A DNA stretch of 64,000 bases from Oscillospiraceae bacterium (GCA_015067825.1 SVLQ01000014.1:1-64000), one strand, 5' to 3'; positions 34,133 to 43,404 are shown, numbered from the stretch's first letter. Numbers and translations: made by a program. The notes: generated from the sequence alone by a model not told the origin.

Positions 34133-35557
34133 ATGGCCAGAAAATTGGGTGTTGCATACCAGTCCTCGATTGCCCCGTTGGGCGACAGTTCTGTTTTCAT
34201 GGTTGCCGACAACGGTGCGGACTATATTATCGCCCCGCCCGAGCTCGGCTTTTGCGGCGAAACCGTTCGCCTCGCCCGCCACGAATATACCAAAGCGCCG
34301 CTGACGCACGAAGCTGCCGTTTTGCTGCGCAAGCTCTTCCCCTTCTGCGCACCGCAGCGCGTTCTCACCCGCGAGAAAACGATCGGTCTGGGCGACCGCC
34401 TCGGGATCGCCGGTACGGCGCATTGCCGTCTGCTGCAGTCCCACCCCGATTTTACCCCCATTCTCGCTCAACAGTCGATGCGTGAACTCGATCTGACCGG
34501 CCGCACCTACGACGACGTTTTAGACGCGGCGACCTTCGCCGTATTCCGTGCGGGCTACCGCGGCGGTTTCGGCGCAGACGGCGACCATCTGAAAACGATC
34601 GCCGACATCCAAGACTCTCTCCAAAAAGGCTACACGATGATCACGCTCGACCTGAGCGACCATATCGACAAATCCGCAGTCACGCTGCCGTGTACCGAGC
34701 TCGAACTCCCCGCCGACGAACAGGATGCGCTCTACGCCGACCGCACCTTTGCCGTCGAAGACATCGAAATCGCGATCTCGCGCGAGGATTATCTGCGCGC
34801 CCGCCGCATTTACGGCAAGGCGCTCGATTTCGCCGCAGAGGTCTGGCAGACCTGCTTTGCCGGTTCCGACACCGCCGATCTGGAGATCTCCGTCGATGAG
34901 ACCGATACCGAAACCACACCAGCCCAGCTTTGGTACGTCGCCTCCGAACTGACGCGCCGAGGCGTGCGCTTTGCCACGATCGCACCGCGCTTTACCGGCG
35001 AATTCCAGAAGGGCATCGACTACATCGGCGATATCGCCGCCTTTACCAAGGATATTTACGCCGACGCGGCGATCGCTCGCCACTTCGGCTGCAAACTGAG
35101 CGTACACTCCGGCTCGGATAAATTCTCGGTCTTCCCCATTGTCGCCGAGGCGACTAAGGGGCAATTCCATCTGAAGACAGCCGGTACCAACTGGCTCTGC
35201 GCGATGCAGGTCATCGCCGAAGCGGATCCGGCGCTCTACCGCAAGGTCCACGCCTTCGCGCTCGAAAACTTCGCCGAAGCCTGTAAATACTACAAGGTAA
35301 CGACCGATCTCGCTAAAGTTCCCGCGCTCGACACGCTTTCCGACGCCGAGCTGCCCGATCTTCTCACCCAAAACGACAGCCGCCAGCTCATCCACATCAC
35401 CTACGGTCTGATCTTGGAAGCGCGCAACGCCGACGGCAGCTATCGTTTCCGCGATCGCCTGTACGCCTGTTGGAGCGAAAACGCCCAAGTCTACGCCGAT
35501 GCGCTCCATACGCATATCGGCCGCCATCTGACCCTTTTGGGCAGCAAAGCGGTATAG
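34133..35557 (+). CDS. uxaE: Tagaturonate/fructuronate epimerase UxaE
   Basis: A 474-residue member of the UxaE family. Landmarks are 'EYTKAPLTHEAAVLLRKLFPFC', 'FRAGYRGGFGADGDHLKT' and 'LSVHSGSDKFSVFP', a metal-dependent TIM-barrel region. The enzyme interconverts D-tagaturonate and D-fructuronate, joining galacturonate and glucuronate breakdown. The start is the ATG at 34133, 9 bases after AAGGAG, rather than an in-frame start further upstream. It is followed after 4 bases by an aldo/keto reductase. No other hexuronate genes are in the window. Confidence 0.88.
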   Translation: MARKLGVAYQSSIAPLGDSSVFMVADNGADYIIAPPELGFCGETVRLARHEYTKAPLTHEAAVLLRKLFPFCAPQRVLTREKTIGLGDRLGIAGTAHCRLLQSHPDFTPILAQQSMRELDLTGRTYDDVLDAATFAVFRAGYRGGFGADGDHLKTIADIQDSLQKGYTMITLDLSDHIDKSAVTLPCTELELPADEQDALYADRTFAVEDIEIAISREDYLRARRIYGKALDFAAEVWQTCFAGSDTADLEISVDETDTETTPAQLWYVASELTRRGVRFATIAPRFTGEFQKGIDYIGDIAAFTKDIYADAAIARHFGCKLSVHSGSDKFSVFPIVAEATKGQFHLKTAGTNWLCAMQVIAEADPALYRKVHAFALENFAEACKYYKVTTDLAKVPALDTLSDAELPDLLTQNDSRQLIHITYGLILEARNADGSYRFRDRLYACWSENAQVYADALHTHIGRHLTLLGSKAV

Positions 35558-35561
35558 GACG

Positions 35562-36518
35562 ATGCGTGCGTTTCAATTCCCGGGTACCGACCTCACCGTT
35601 TCTGCGCTTTGCTTCGGGACGGCGGGATTCGGCAGCTCGATCGACGAGAAAACCGCACATTCCCTGCTCGATGCCTACACCGATGCCGGTGGACGCATGA
35701 TCGACACCGCACGCATCTACGGCGGCGGAGTCGGCGAAGAGATCATTGGCCGCTGGCTGCGCAGCGGCGGACGCGGCAAAGCAGTCGTCGCCACCAAGGG
35801 CGGCCACTACGACCACCGCGGCCCAAGCGTTTCGCGCGTGACCAGCGCGGACGTTTGCGCCGACGTTGAGACCAGCCTGCGGCTGCTGCATCTGGACGCG
35901 ATCGACTTCTACTGGCTCCACCGCGACAATTCTGCACTCCCCGTCGCGGAGATCGCCGGATTTATGAACGAGCTTGTCTGCGTTGGTAAGATCCGCTATT
36001 GGGCGATCTCCAACTGGGAGCAGGATCGCGCCGCAGAAGCGTACACGTTGGGCGCCAAGGCCGTTTCCAACCGCTTTTCGCTGGCCAAAGTCCCCTCGGA
36101 CGGCCGCGCCGACCAAAACGGACTGGTCGCAACCGACGATGAGTTTTACCGTTTCCACCGCGAAAGCGGCCTGCCGCTCGTGCCGTATTCGGCGCTGGCG
36201 TTCGGTTTTTTCGAAAAGCTCACGCGCGCCGGAGCCTCCGTCCAAGACGGAACGATCGTCTGCGACACCGCGCAGATCGCGCCGTCGCTCCTCTCTTCGC
36301 TCGGCACGCCCGAAAACGCCCGCCGTTTCCAAACCCTCACGCGCCTCTGCGCCGAGACCGGCCGCACCGTCACCGACTACACCGTCGGGTTCCACCTCGC
36401 GCAGCCCTTCCCCGATATCCCCGTGATCGCCGCCCGCACGACCGACCAGCTCCTGCCGCTCCTTTCCGCCTGCGAGAGCCCGATCAGCTGCGAGGAACTG
36501 GCGATCCTCCCCGCGTAA
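35562..36518 (+). CDS. Aldo/keto reductase
   Basis: A 318-residue NAD(P)H-dependent reductase barrel. It shows 'CFGTAGFGSSID', 'GGRMIDTARIYGGG' with the catalytic Asp and Tyr, 'TKGGHY' with the catalytic Lys region, and 'DFYWLHRDN'. It starts 4 bases after the uxaE stop and is probably cotranscribed, suggesting a role with sugar acids or related carbonyls. There is no Fe-S tail, unlike the family member at 12.7 kb. Substrate not defined. Confidence 0.88.
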   Translation: MRAFQFPGTDLTVSALCFGTAGFGSSIDEKTAHSLLDAYTDAGGRMIDTARIYGGGVGEEIIGRWLRSGGRGKAVVATKGGHYDHRGPSVSRVTSADVCADVETSLRLLHLDAIDFYWLHRDNSALPVAEIAGFMNELVCVGKIRYWAISNWEQDRAAEAYTLGAKAVSNRFSLAKVPSDGRADQNGLVATDDEFYRFHRESGLPLVPYSALAFGFFEKLTRAGASVQDGTIVCDTAQIAPSLLSSLGTPENARRFQTLTRLCAETGRTVTDYTVGFHLAQPFPDIPVIAARTTDQLLPLLSACESPISCEELAILPA

Positions 36519-36559
36519 GAAAAAACACTGCCAAAACAGTTTGATAAGGAGACGTAACC

Positions 36560-38362
36560 ATGCCTGAAACGAAAAAGATCCCCAAGAGAAGCGAAGCCGA
36601 AAAACAGTACACCTGGGCGACGGAAGATATGTTCGCCTCGGACGAAAAATGGGAAGAAGCCCTTGCCGAAATGAGCTCGATGCCCGACCGCCTGGCCGCT
36701 TACAAGGGCAAGCTCGGCGAAAGCGGCGCCACGCTGCTGGAGTACCTGCAGCTCGGCGATGAGCTCGGTCTGGCCATCGGCCTGATCGCCAACTACGCCT
36801 TCCGCAAAGCCGACGAAGATACGTCCGTCGGCAAATACCAGGAGATGCGCGGCAAGGTCATCAGCATGGACGTCGCGATCAGCTCGGCTTCGGCGTTTGA
36901 CACGCCGGAGATTCTGGCAATCCCGGACGAAACGCTGGAAAAATTCTACGCCGAAACCCCGGGCTTGGAGCTCTACCGCCGCGCCCTCGACAAGATGCGC
37001 GCCCGCCGCGCCCACATCCTCTCCGATGCCGAAGAAAAACTGTTGGCTGCCGCCGGTGAGCTTTCGGAAGCGCCGGAAAACATCGGATCGATGTTCCGCA
37101 ACGCCGACCTCAAGTTCCCCGATGCCGTCGACGCCGAAGGCAACAAGCATCAGCTCACGCAGGGTTCCTACATCCCAATGCTCGAAAGCGCCGACCGCGT
37201 TCTGCGCAAATCGGCGTTTGAAACGCTGTATGCGACGTTTGGCAGCTTCAAAAACACCACCGCCGCTTTCCTCGATGCGCAGATGAAGCAGCTTCTGTTC
37301 TTCTCCCGCGCCAGAAAATACGGCAGTGCGCTGGAAGCCTCGCTCTCGCGCACGGAAGTTCCGGTTGAAGTCTACCACAACCTGATCAAAACCGTCAACG
37401 ATAACCTCTCCTACATGCACCGCTACGTCGAACTGCGCAAGAAGCTGATGAACGTCGACGAGCTGCACATGTACGACCTCTACACCACGCTGGTCTCCGA
37501 CGTTGAAAGCGAAATTTCCTACGAAGACGCGCAGAAAAACGTCCTCGAAGGTCTGGCTCCGCTGGGCGAGGGCTACCTCAACGTTTTGAAGGAAGGCTTT
37601 GCCAACCACTGGATCGACGTTTACGAAAACGAAGGCAAGCGCAGCGGCGCCTACTCCTCCGGCGGCCATCCGCATCCGTACGTCCTTTTGAACCACAAGA
37701 ACACGCTCGACTCCGAGTTCACGCTTGCCCACGAAATGGGCCACGCGCTCCACAGCTACTTCTCGATCAAAACCCAGCCGACCGTCTACTCGCATTACGT
37801 GATCTTCGTCGCCGAAGTCGCCTCGACCTGCAACGAAGTCCTCCTGATGCGCCACCTGCTCGCCAAAACGACCGATAAGCGCGAACGCGCCTACCTGATC
37901 AACCACTTCCTCGAACAGTTCCGCGGCACGCTCTACCGCCAGACGATGTTCGCCGAATTCGAACTGATGATGAGCCAGAAGGCCGAAGCCGGCGAAAGCC
38001 TGACGGCTGAGGCGCTGTGCGCAATGTACTTCGAGCTGAACAAGAAGTACTACGGCGAAGCCATCATCACCGACAAGGAAATCGCGATGGAATGGGCGCG
38101 CATCCCGCACTTCTTCTACAACTTCTACGTCTTCCAGTACGCGACGGGCTTTTCCGCCGCCGTGGCGATCGCCAACCGCATCCTCACCGAAGGCCAGCCG
38201 GCGGTCGACGATTACCTCAAGTTCCTCTCCTCGGGCTCGACGGCCGATCCGATCTCGCTTCTCAAGATCGCCGGTGTCGATATGACCACGCCCGCTCCGA
38301 TCAACGACGCGCTGAAGCTCTTCGGCGAACTGATCGACGAAATGGAAGCGCTCTGCGAATAA
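36560..38362 (+). CDS. pepF: Oligoendopeptidase F
   Basis: A 600-residue M3B metallopeptidase. The HExxH zinc motif appears as 'AHEMGH' near residue 391, with the third ligand region 'VAEVASTCNEVLL' downstream. Length and the N-terminal 'YTWATEDMFASDEKW' fit PepF. It cuts oligopeptides of about 7-17 residues in the cytoplasm. AAGGAG precedes the ATG. It is followed after 28 bases by an HD-domain gene. Confidence 0.95.
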   Translation: MPETKKIPKRSEAEKQYTWATEDMFASDEKWEEALAEMSSMPDRLAAYKGKLGESGATLLEYLQLGDELGLAIGLIANYAFRKADEDTSVGKYQEMRGKVISMDVAISSASAFDTPEILAIPDETLEKFYAETPGLELYRRALDKMRARRAHILSDAEEKLLAAAGELSEAPENIGSMFRNADLKFPDAVDAEGNKHQLTQGSYIPMLESADRVLRKSAFETLYATFGSFKNTTAAFLDAQMKQLLFFSRARKYGSALEASLSRTEVPVEVYHNLIKTVNDNLSYMHRYVELRKKLMNVDELHMYDLYTTLVSDVESEISYEDAQKNVLEGLAPLGEGYLNVLKEGFANHWIDVYENEGKRSGAYSSGGHPHPYVLLNHKNTLDSEFTLAHEMGHALHSYFSIKTQPTVYSHYVIFVAEVASTCNEVLLMRHLLAKTTDKRERAYLINHFLEQFRGTLYRQTMFAEFELMMSQKAEAGESLTAEALCAMYFELNKKYYGEAIITDKEIAMEWARIPHFFYNFYVFQYATGFSAAVAIANRILTEGQPAVDDYLKFLSSGSTADPISLLKIAGVDMTTPAPINDALKLFGELIDEMEALCE

Positions 38363-38390
38363 GCCACTCTTTGAAAGAAGGTCCGACGAT

Positions 38391-38981
38391 ATGACCCACA
38401 TCGATCGCTTTCAGGCGATTTTCAAAAAAGAGGTCAAGCGCGAAGGTGCCGACAAGCTCCTCGCCTACCTCTGCTCGCGCGCCTGCGACTTCACGACCGC
38501 CCCGGCCAGTACGCGCTTTCACGGCTCGTACCCCGGCGGACTTTTGGAGCACAGTCTGAACGTCTACGACTGTCTGGTCGACTATCTCGCGCGGCCGCGC
38601 GTTAAGGAGCGCTACGGCCTGAACGTGAGCGGTGAGACCGTGGCGATCGTTGCGCTGCTGCACGATCTCTGCAAGATCAACTGCTACAAAGAGGGCAAGC
38701 GCAAGGTGCGCGATTCCTCGGGCGATTGGCAGACGGTCACGAGCTACGAGTTCGAGGATATGCTCCCCTACGGCCACGGCGAAAAATCGGTGCTCTTGAT
38801 CTCCGACTACATGAAGCTCACGCGCGAAGAGGCGTTTGCCATCCGCTACCACATGGGCTTTACCGGCACGGAAGACAACCGCACGATCGGCCAAGTGTTC
38901 GAGCTCTATCCGCTGACGCTCGCGCTCTTCACCGCCGACATGGAAGCGACCTTCTGTATGGAAAAAACACCGAAAAAATAG
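38391..38981 (+). CDS. HD-domain phosphohydrolase-like protein
   Basis: A 196-residue protein with metal-binding residues in 'GGLLEHSLNVYDC' (H near 53) and 'ALLHDLCKIN' (HD near 89), the core HD pattern, then 'DMLPYGHGEKSVLLI' and 'AIRYHMGF'. This subgroup is common in Firmicutes as an uncharacterised hydrolase of nucleotide-like substrates. GAAGG lies ahead of the ATG. A long hairpin follows the gene. Confidence 0.82.
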   Translation: MTHIDRFQAIFKKEVKREGADKLLAYLCSRACDFTTAPASTRFHGSYPGGLLEHSLNVYDCLVDYLARPRVKERYGLNVSGETVAIVALLHDLCKINCYKEGKRKVRDSSGDWQTVTSYEFEDMLPYGHGEKSVLLISDYMKLTREEAFAIRYHMGFTGTEDNRTIGQVFELYPLTLALFTADMEATFCMEKTPKK

Positions 38982-38988
38982 AAAAAAA

Positions 38989-39022
38989 ATACCGCCCGAA
39001 ACAGTTTTGTTTCGGGCGGTAT
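38989..39022. other. Perfect 15-base hairpin between two plus-strand genes
   Basis: ATACCGCCCGAAACA and its exact complement are separated by four bases. An A8 run lies on the left and no T run on the right, so it looks like a terminator for minus-strand transcription although both neighbours are on the plus strand. The ribosome binding site of the next gene (GAAAGGA) follows directly. Confidence 0.8.
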
Positions 39023-39040
39023 TGAAAGGAACGCAAACGT

Positions 39041-39517
39041 ATGACGAATGATCCGATTTCTCCGGCTGCGCGCGCCGATGCGGCGTGCGCGCTCTTTTGC
39101 GGCGGCGCCAACTGTGCGCAGGCTGTCGCGGCGGCGTTTGCCGATCTCGTCGGCGTGGATACCGAGACGATGCTGCGCATCTCCTCGTCGTTCGGCGGCG
39201 GCATGGGACGGATGCGCGAGGTCTGCGGCGCTTGCTCGGGGATGTTTTTGATCGCCGGTTGGCTCTACGGCTACAGTGATCTCACCGACGATACCGTTAA
39301 GAAAGAGCACTACGCTCTGATCCAGCGGATGGCTGCCGACTTCCGCGCCAAGCACGGCACGATCATCTGCCGCGAGCTGCTGGCAAGCCTCAAACCCACC
39401 GACACGCCCGAACCGACCAAGCGCACCGCCGAATTCTACAAGGTTCGGCCTTGCGTCCGTTTCGTCGAAACCGCCGCGGAGATCCTGGCAAATTTGATTG
39501 CCGAGCGCCAAAAATAG
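39041..39517 (+). CDS. C-GCAxxG-C-C family redox protein
   Basis: A 158-residue protein with the family pattern: N-terminal Cys in 'ALFCGGANCAQAV', the central 'FGGGMGRMREVCGACSG' and late cysteines 'IICRELL' and 'RPCVRFV'. Members are thought to bind a metal or take part in electron transfer, and often accompany radical-SAM or redox genes; the reaction is not known. It has its own ribosome binding site after the hairpin, and a terminator follows. Confidence 0.88.
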   Translation: MTNDPISPAARADAACALFCGGANCAQAVAAAFADLVGVDTETMLRISSSFGGGMGRMREVCGACSGMFLIAGWLYGYSDLTDDTVKKEHYALIQRMAADFRAKHGTIICRELLASLKPTDTPEPTKRTAEFYKVRPCVRFVETAAEILANLIAERQK

Positions 39518-39523
39518 CCAAAA

Positions 39524-39560
39524 CGGAGATGAAACGCAATGTTTCATCTCCGCTTTTTCT
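39524..39560 (+). terminator. Terminator between the C-GCAxxG-C-C gene and GH43
   Basis: CGGAGATGAAAC and GTTTCATCTCCG with a five-base loop, then CTTTTTCTT; it lies between convergent genes. Confidence 0.9.
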
Positions 39561-40447
39561 TATACCGTCATCGTCACGGGCTGCAGCTTGCCGTCGGCAA
39601 TATCCTGACGGTCGATGCAGAGTTGGCGATGGTGAGCGTTTGTGTCGCCGATGATGCGGCGGTGGTAGGCGACGTAGTGCACGCCGCGGAAGGTGAACGC
39701 ACTGTTGTGGCCGGGGCCGTCGGCGATTTCGGAGGCCGAAAGCACCTCGCCGTAGCAGACAAACGGCGCACACGGATCGTCGGCGACCGCCGCCTTCACG
39801 CGGTAGCTGCCGTTGGTCCAGTTGCCCGAGGAATACATCAGGTGGTACTTGCCGTCGATCTTCTCCACGTAGGGCGCCTCTTTGTATTCCTCCGGCGTCA
39901 ATTCGCGGGCAATGCCGCCGAACGCGGGCTCGGCCATCGGCAAAAAGCCGTCCATCGTTTCGTTCATGCGGCAGACCATCATGTGGCCCCAACCGCCGTA
40001 GTAGAGATAGATCGTGCCGTCGTCATCCTTGAAAAAATGGGCGTCGATCGGTTGAGCGCGGTTGAAGATCGCATTCAGAAGCGGACGGCCGTCGGCAAAG
40101 ACGTTGGCAAACGGGCCGTAGGGCGTGTCGGCCACACCGAGGTACAGGCCGCCGACCTCTTCCTCGCTGTGGATATCGTTGGCGGCAAAGATGAGGTAGT
40201 ATTTGCCGTCTTTGTCGATCACGCTGGGCGCCCAGATCGCAAAATGCGCACCGACGTAGGTCGGCATATCGAGGATATCGGGATGGATCGCAAAGTTGGT
40301 CAGATCGTCCGTCGTCACCAAAACGAGGTTGTCCTGCTCCTCAAACGGGCGCGATTTCGTCACGTACATAAAAACGGTATCGCCGTACACGCGCGATTCC
40401 GGATCGGCATACCAGCCGTCGACCACGGGATTCGTCCAGGTCTTCAT
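39560..40447 (-). CDS. Glycoside hydrolase family 43 protein
   Basis: A 295-residue five-bladed propeller glycosidase. The catalytic base is D15 in 'WYADPE', the pKa modulator D135 in 'PIDAHFF' and the acid E190 in 'YKEAPY'. It lacks a signal peptide, so it probably trims imported arabino- or xylo-oligosaccharides in the cytoplasm. CGGAGGA precedes the ATG. It is 18 bases downstream of the S51 peptidase gene and likely shares its promoter. Confidence 0.9.
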   Translation of the reverse strand: MKTWTNPVVDGWYADPESRVYGDTVFMYVTKSRPFEEQDNLVLVTTDDLTNFAIHPDILDMPTYVGAHFAIWAPSVIDKDGKYYLIFAANDIHSEEEVGGLYLGVADTPYGPFANVFADGRPLLNAIFNRAQPIDAHFFKDDDGTIYLYYGGWGHMMVCRMNETMDGFLPMAEPAFGGIARELTPEEYKEAPYVEKIDGKYHLMYSSGNWTNGSYRVKAAVADDPCAPFVCYGEVLSASEIADGPGHNSAFTFRGVHYVAYHRRIIGDTNAHHRQLCIDRQDIADGKLQPVTMTV

Positions 40448-40465
40448 CGATTCGTCCTCCGCGTT

Positions 40466-41170
40466 TTACAGCTTGCTGGCGTCCACTTCGCTCAGGGCAA
40501 AGTCGTTATCTTTGTCCATGAACCAAACCTTACCGCGGCCTCCGTTGCCGTGGACCGCTTCGTACTTGCCGTCGCAGTAGACGAGCGCCGCACCGTTTTC
40601 GCAGCCGATGCACGAATACGGGCGAGAATCGCGCTCGCGAAGCGCCGGAATCACGCTCTGCCAGTACTCGCTTTCAAAATGCGGACAGTTGCAGTAGGGC
40701 AGCAGACCGACACAGTCGACAAACAAAAACTGTTCGTCGCCGCGGCAGTCATCGTAGCCTTCGTCGAACCAGCACATTGCACCCGAGCTGACACCGGCCA
40801 GAACGATCCCCTGCGCAAAAGCTTCGCGCAGCGCCTCAGTCGCACCGGTCGCGTTCCATGTATTCATCAAAAATTCCAGATTGCCGCCGCCGACAAAAAC
40901 GATATCCGCACCCAGCAGCTTCGCACGCACTTCTTCGCGCGTCAGTTGGGTATTCGAAAGCGTGATCGTTTCAAACGAGGAGCAGCCCAGTCCCTTAAAG
41001 ATCGTTTCCAGTTCTTCTTCGCCGTCGAGATGGTCAAAGCTCGCCGTCGGCAGCGAGATCACCTTCGGCGCGGCCTTTTCGGTCATCGCCACGATGCGTT
41101 CAAACACCGGCATCATTTCGCCGTCATCAAATCCACCGCCGCCCATAGCGACGATTCTGCCTTTTTTCAT
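40466..41170 (-). CDS. Peptidase S51/cyanophycinase-like protein
   Basis: A 234-residue class I glutamine-amidotransferase fold. The likely nucleophile is S129 in 'LAGVSSGAMCWF', as in PepE and cyanophycinase, with 'FVGGGN' before it and 'CPHFESEYW' after. Relatives hydrolyse Asp-containing dipeptides. It has its own promoter and is followed by GH43 on the same strand. There is no signal peptide. Confidence 0.88.
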   Translation of the reverse strand: MKKGRIVAMGGGGFDDGEMMPVFERIVAMTEKAAPKVISLPTASFDHLDGEEELETIFKGLGCSSFETITLSNTQLTREEVRAKLLGADIVFVGGGNLEFLMNTWNATGATEALREAFAQGIVLAGVSSGAMCWFDEGYDDCRGDEQFLFVDCVGLLPYCNCPHFESEYWQSVIPALRERDSRPYSCIGCENGAALVYCDGKYEAVHGNGGRGKVWFMDKDNDFALSEVDASKL

Positions 41171-41203
41171 CGGAATTCCTCTTCTTTCTCGTTAGTATAC
41201 CTA

Positions 41204-41232
41204 ATCTTACCATATGCCACTTCGTTTGTCAA
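41204..41232 (-). promoter_or_regulatory. Promoter of the S51 peptidase-GH43 pair
   Basis: Minus-strand TTGACA (41227-41232), 17 bases, TAAGAT (41204-41209). Confidence 0.78.
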
Positions 41233-41267
41233 GAAACGGCCCTTCGCTCTATGGGATGTGTATCACC

Positions 41268-42833
41268 TTACGGCTCCTCGCTCAGCCAATCCGGAATTTC
41301 CTTACCGGCATACTTCTCCAGAATCGATTGTTTCCATTCATTTTCCAGAGCCTCCCAGGTTTTGCCGGTCACGTCAATGACCGTGTCCGGAAACAGCATC
41401 AGATTCGTTATCGCAGCTTCTCCAAAGTTTTTGATCAAATAGTGGGTAAAAGAGCTGATAAATGCGCCGTCTCTATGATAATCCAGACGAAAATCATCAT
41501 TGAGCGCATAGACCAAAACATCAAATACTTCGAAATAGTTCTCCATTCCCGCCTTGTAGGTGTGCCCGGTCAAGTAGTAAAAGAGTTCGGCCCATTTCGG
41601 GTTCTGCGTAAACGTTTTTTCCGTAGCATAGAGAGCTGGCTGAGAGTATGACCGACCGATTTCGCAAAAGGCCTGCGATTGCCATGACATCTCCGAATCC
41701 GGATTGATTAAGTTCTCAATATGTTGGTAATATGCATGCAGATACAGACTGATCGTTGTGACGTACGCCTCTTGTCGGAGGACGTAACACGTATTGACAT
41801 GGCGCTTTGCAAATTTTGTCACAGCGCTTTCTTCGGAAAGCCAGTTGATGCTGATGTTGCCGGCCCTGTCCTCCAAGTCAAAACGCTCCACCGCGTCAGC
41901 GATTTCTTCGTCCAAAAGCTCGGCAGCTTTGTAGATGGTGATATAATCGCCAAAATAGTCTTCGAATATATCACCGTGATAATCCTTGTAACCGTGGTCT
42001 ACAATATGTGTGGCATAGGTCGTCTGAATACAGAGGGGCTGATAAGGCCCCCGGTATGCGTAGCCGCAAGCCTGCGGCGAAAACGAAGCGCCGATCTTCC
42101 CGGCATACCCGCGGAGCAATCCCCGAAACGCATCCAACTGTGTTTCGATCGGCTGCTTGCATGCATCCCACAAGTTGATTTGTTCAAACAAATCAAGACT
42201 CAGTAATTTGGAATACCGGATGGTTTCATCCGTTGCATAGCGTGCTGTAAATGCAGGGTACAAAAGGTTGAGCGCTTCGGGATTCTCGTGAAAAAACGCA
42301 TCCATCGCAGACGGTTCTGCCGTCTGTAAAGCGTCCGTTTCCCACCCAAGTTGCGCGGCAATGGCGTTGGCCTTGGCATAGACGTATCCATAATCGGTAT
42401 AGTCTCCCCAAAGCGCTTGCAAAGTCACAAGCACCTGCCGCCAAGTCGAAGCGGACGAAAGGGCGATATATGCGTTGTCTTTCGCGCTTTCGCTAAAGTT
42501 GTCGTCGAAATTTACGGCGACGTAGTTCAGTTCCCGCAGTGCTACCCCGTTATTGCGAAGAAATTGCAGGAGCGTGCGCTGCGCGTTGATAAAGGAATCC
42601 GCCTGTGCCGCTTCCGTTGTCATACAGACAAAGTAACCATCCGCCGTGGATACGCTCAAAACTTCCGTTTTCTCATTTTCATTCGTAAAAGAAGGAAAGA
42701 AGCAAGCCTTTTCCCGCTGCTTGTATGCATATTGCTCCTGAACCGGCTCTATCGGAGTTGTGCAACCGACCAGAACAAGCAAAATCAAAAGAACTGTGAA
42801 GGTAAAACGCAGTACGGCCGATCGATTTCGCAT
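41268..42833 (-). CDS. Hypothetical large lipoprotein
   Basis: A 521-residue exported protein. A hydrophobic signal leads to the lipobox 'VLVGC', with the lipidated cysteine at residue 24. The body is helical and rich in Tyr and Ala. Its end ('FTHYLIKNFGEAAITNLML') is reminiscent of the tail of extracellular peptidase-MA-like proteins, but no HExxH motif is visible, so I do not call it a peptidase. GAAGGAGG precedes the ATG. Base composition is less GC-rich than the flanking operons. Confidence 0.75.
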   Translation of the reverse strand: MRNRSAVLRFTFTVLLILLVLVGCTTPIEPVQEQYAYKQREKACFFPSFTNENEKTEVLSVSTADGYFVCMTTEAAQADSFINAQRTLLQFLRNNGVALRELNYVAVNFDDNFSESAKDNAYIALSSASTWRQVLVTLQALWGDYTDYGYVYAKANAIAAQLGWETDALQTAEPSAMDAFFHENPEALNLLYPAFTARYATDETIRYSKLLSLDLFEQINLWDACKQPIETQLDAFRGLLRGYAGKIGASFSPQACGYAYRGPYQPLCIQTTYATHIVDHGYKDYHGDIFEDYFGDYITIYKAAELLDEEIADAVERFDLEDRAGNISINWLSEESAVTKFAKRHVNTCYVLRQEAYVTTISLYLHAYYQHIENLINPDSEMSWQSQAFCEIGRSYSQPALYATEKTFTQNPKWAELFYYLTGHTYKAGMENYFEVFDVLVYALNDDFRLDYHRDGAFISSFTHYLIKNFGEAAITNLMLFPDTVIDVTGKTWEALENEWKQSILEKYAGKEIPDWLSEEP

Positions 42834-42928
42834 GATTTTTCCTCCTTCAAACGTCGGTATCGTTACAGAACGGTATGAAAAAGCAGAACGGAAGCCTATT
42901 TATCCTTCCGCGTTTTATCGGGAAAGAG

Positions 42929-42960
42929 ACAGCCGATGCACGTCAGGGCGCATCGGCTGT
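42929..42960 (-). terminator. Terminator of the aromatic amino-acid operon
   Basis: On the minus strand ACAGCCGATGC and GCATCGGCTGT pair around a ten-base loop, followed by a T-rich CTCTTT. It lies just after the last gene of the aro operon. Confidence 0.8.
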
Positions 42961-42966
42961 GATTTT

Positions 42967-43401
42967 TTACAGCAGCGCCAGAATCTGTGCGCACGCTTCT
43001 TCGATCGTCGTTTCGCCCGACACAACGTGGACGTCGTGCGGTTCCGCATCAAAAACACCGTGCTGGCGCTCAAGCATCGCCGCAACCGGCGGCGGCAGCA
43101 CGCCGCGCATCCGCTGGGCAAAACGAGTTTTGATCAATTCGAGCTCCGCCGTTACCAAAACGCGCACCGCGCCATCCGGAACCAGCGCCAAAAGCTTCGG
43201 CTCCGTACAGAGATAGATCACGTTTCCGTCCGATAGCGCTTCCGCGAGCTTGGCACGGAAAGCGGCTTCGGCTGCCGCTTCGTTTTTGGCAAGGCGCAGA
43301 TAATCTCTGCCGGCGTAGCATTCCGCCGAAATCTGCTCCGACAGCGCTTTGGCAAGCGTTGACTTGCCGGTACAGCTTTCGCCGAAGATTGCAACAACCA
43401 T
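42967..43401 (-). CDS. Small P-loop kinase-like protein, last gene of the aro operon
   Basis: A 144-residue ATP-binding protein with Walker A 'GESCTGKST' at residues 7-15. Its fold resembles shikimate or cytidylate kinase but is short, and the shikimate-binding DxD/GGG motifs are absent. It begins 3 bases after aroQ, so it is transcribed with the aromatic pathway. Shikimate kinase is already supplied by the AroE-AroK fusion, so another small-molecule phosphotransfer or a regulatory role is more likely. Function unknown. Confidence 0.78.
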   Translation of the reverse strand: MVVAIFGESCTGKSTLAKALSEQISAECYAGRDYLRLAKNEAAAEAAFRAKLAEALSDGNVIYLCTEPKLLALVPDGAVRVLVTAELELIKTRFAQRMRGVLPPPVAAMLERQHGVFDAEPHDVHVVSGETTIEEACAQILALL

Positions 43402-43404
43402 CTC

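Noticed and set aside
36377-38401. A 674-codon minus-strand frame opposite oligoendopeptidase F
   Set aside because: pepF carries the HEMGH motif and normal length; the opposite frame is a composition artefact.
42967-43401. Calling the small P-loop gene a second shikimate kinase
   Set aside because: It has Walker A but lacks the shikimate-binding DxD and GGG motifs, and the AroE-AroK fusion already provides that activity.
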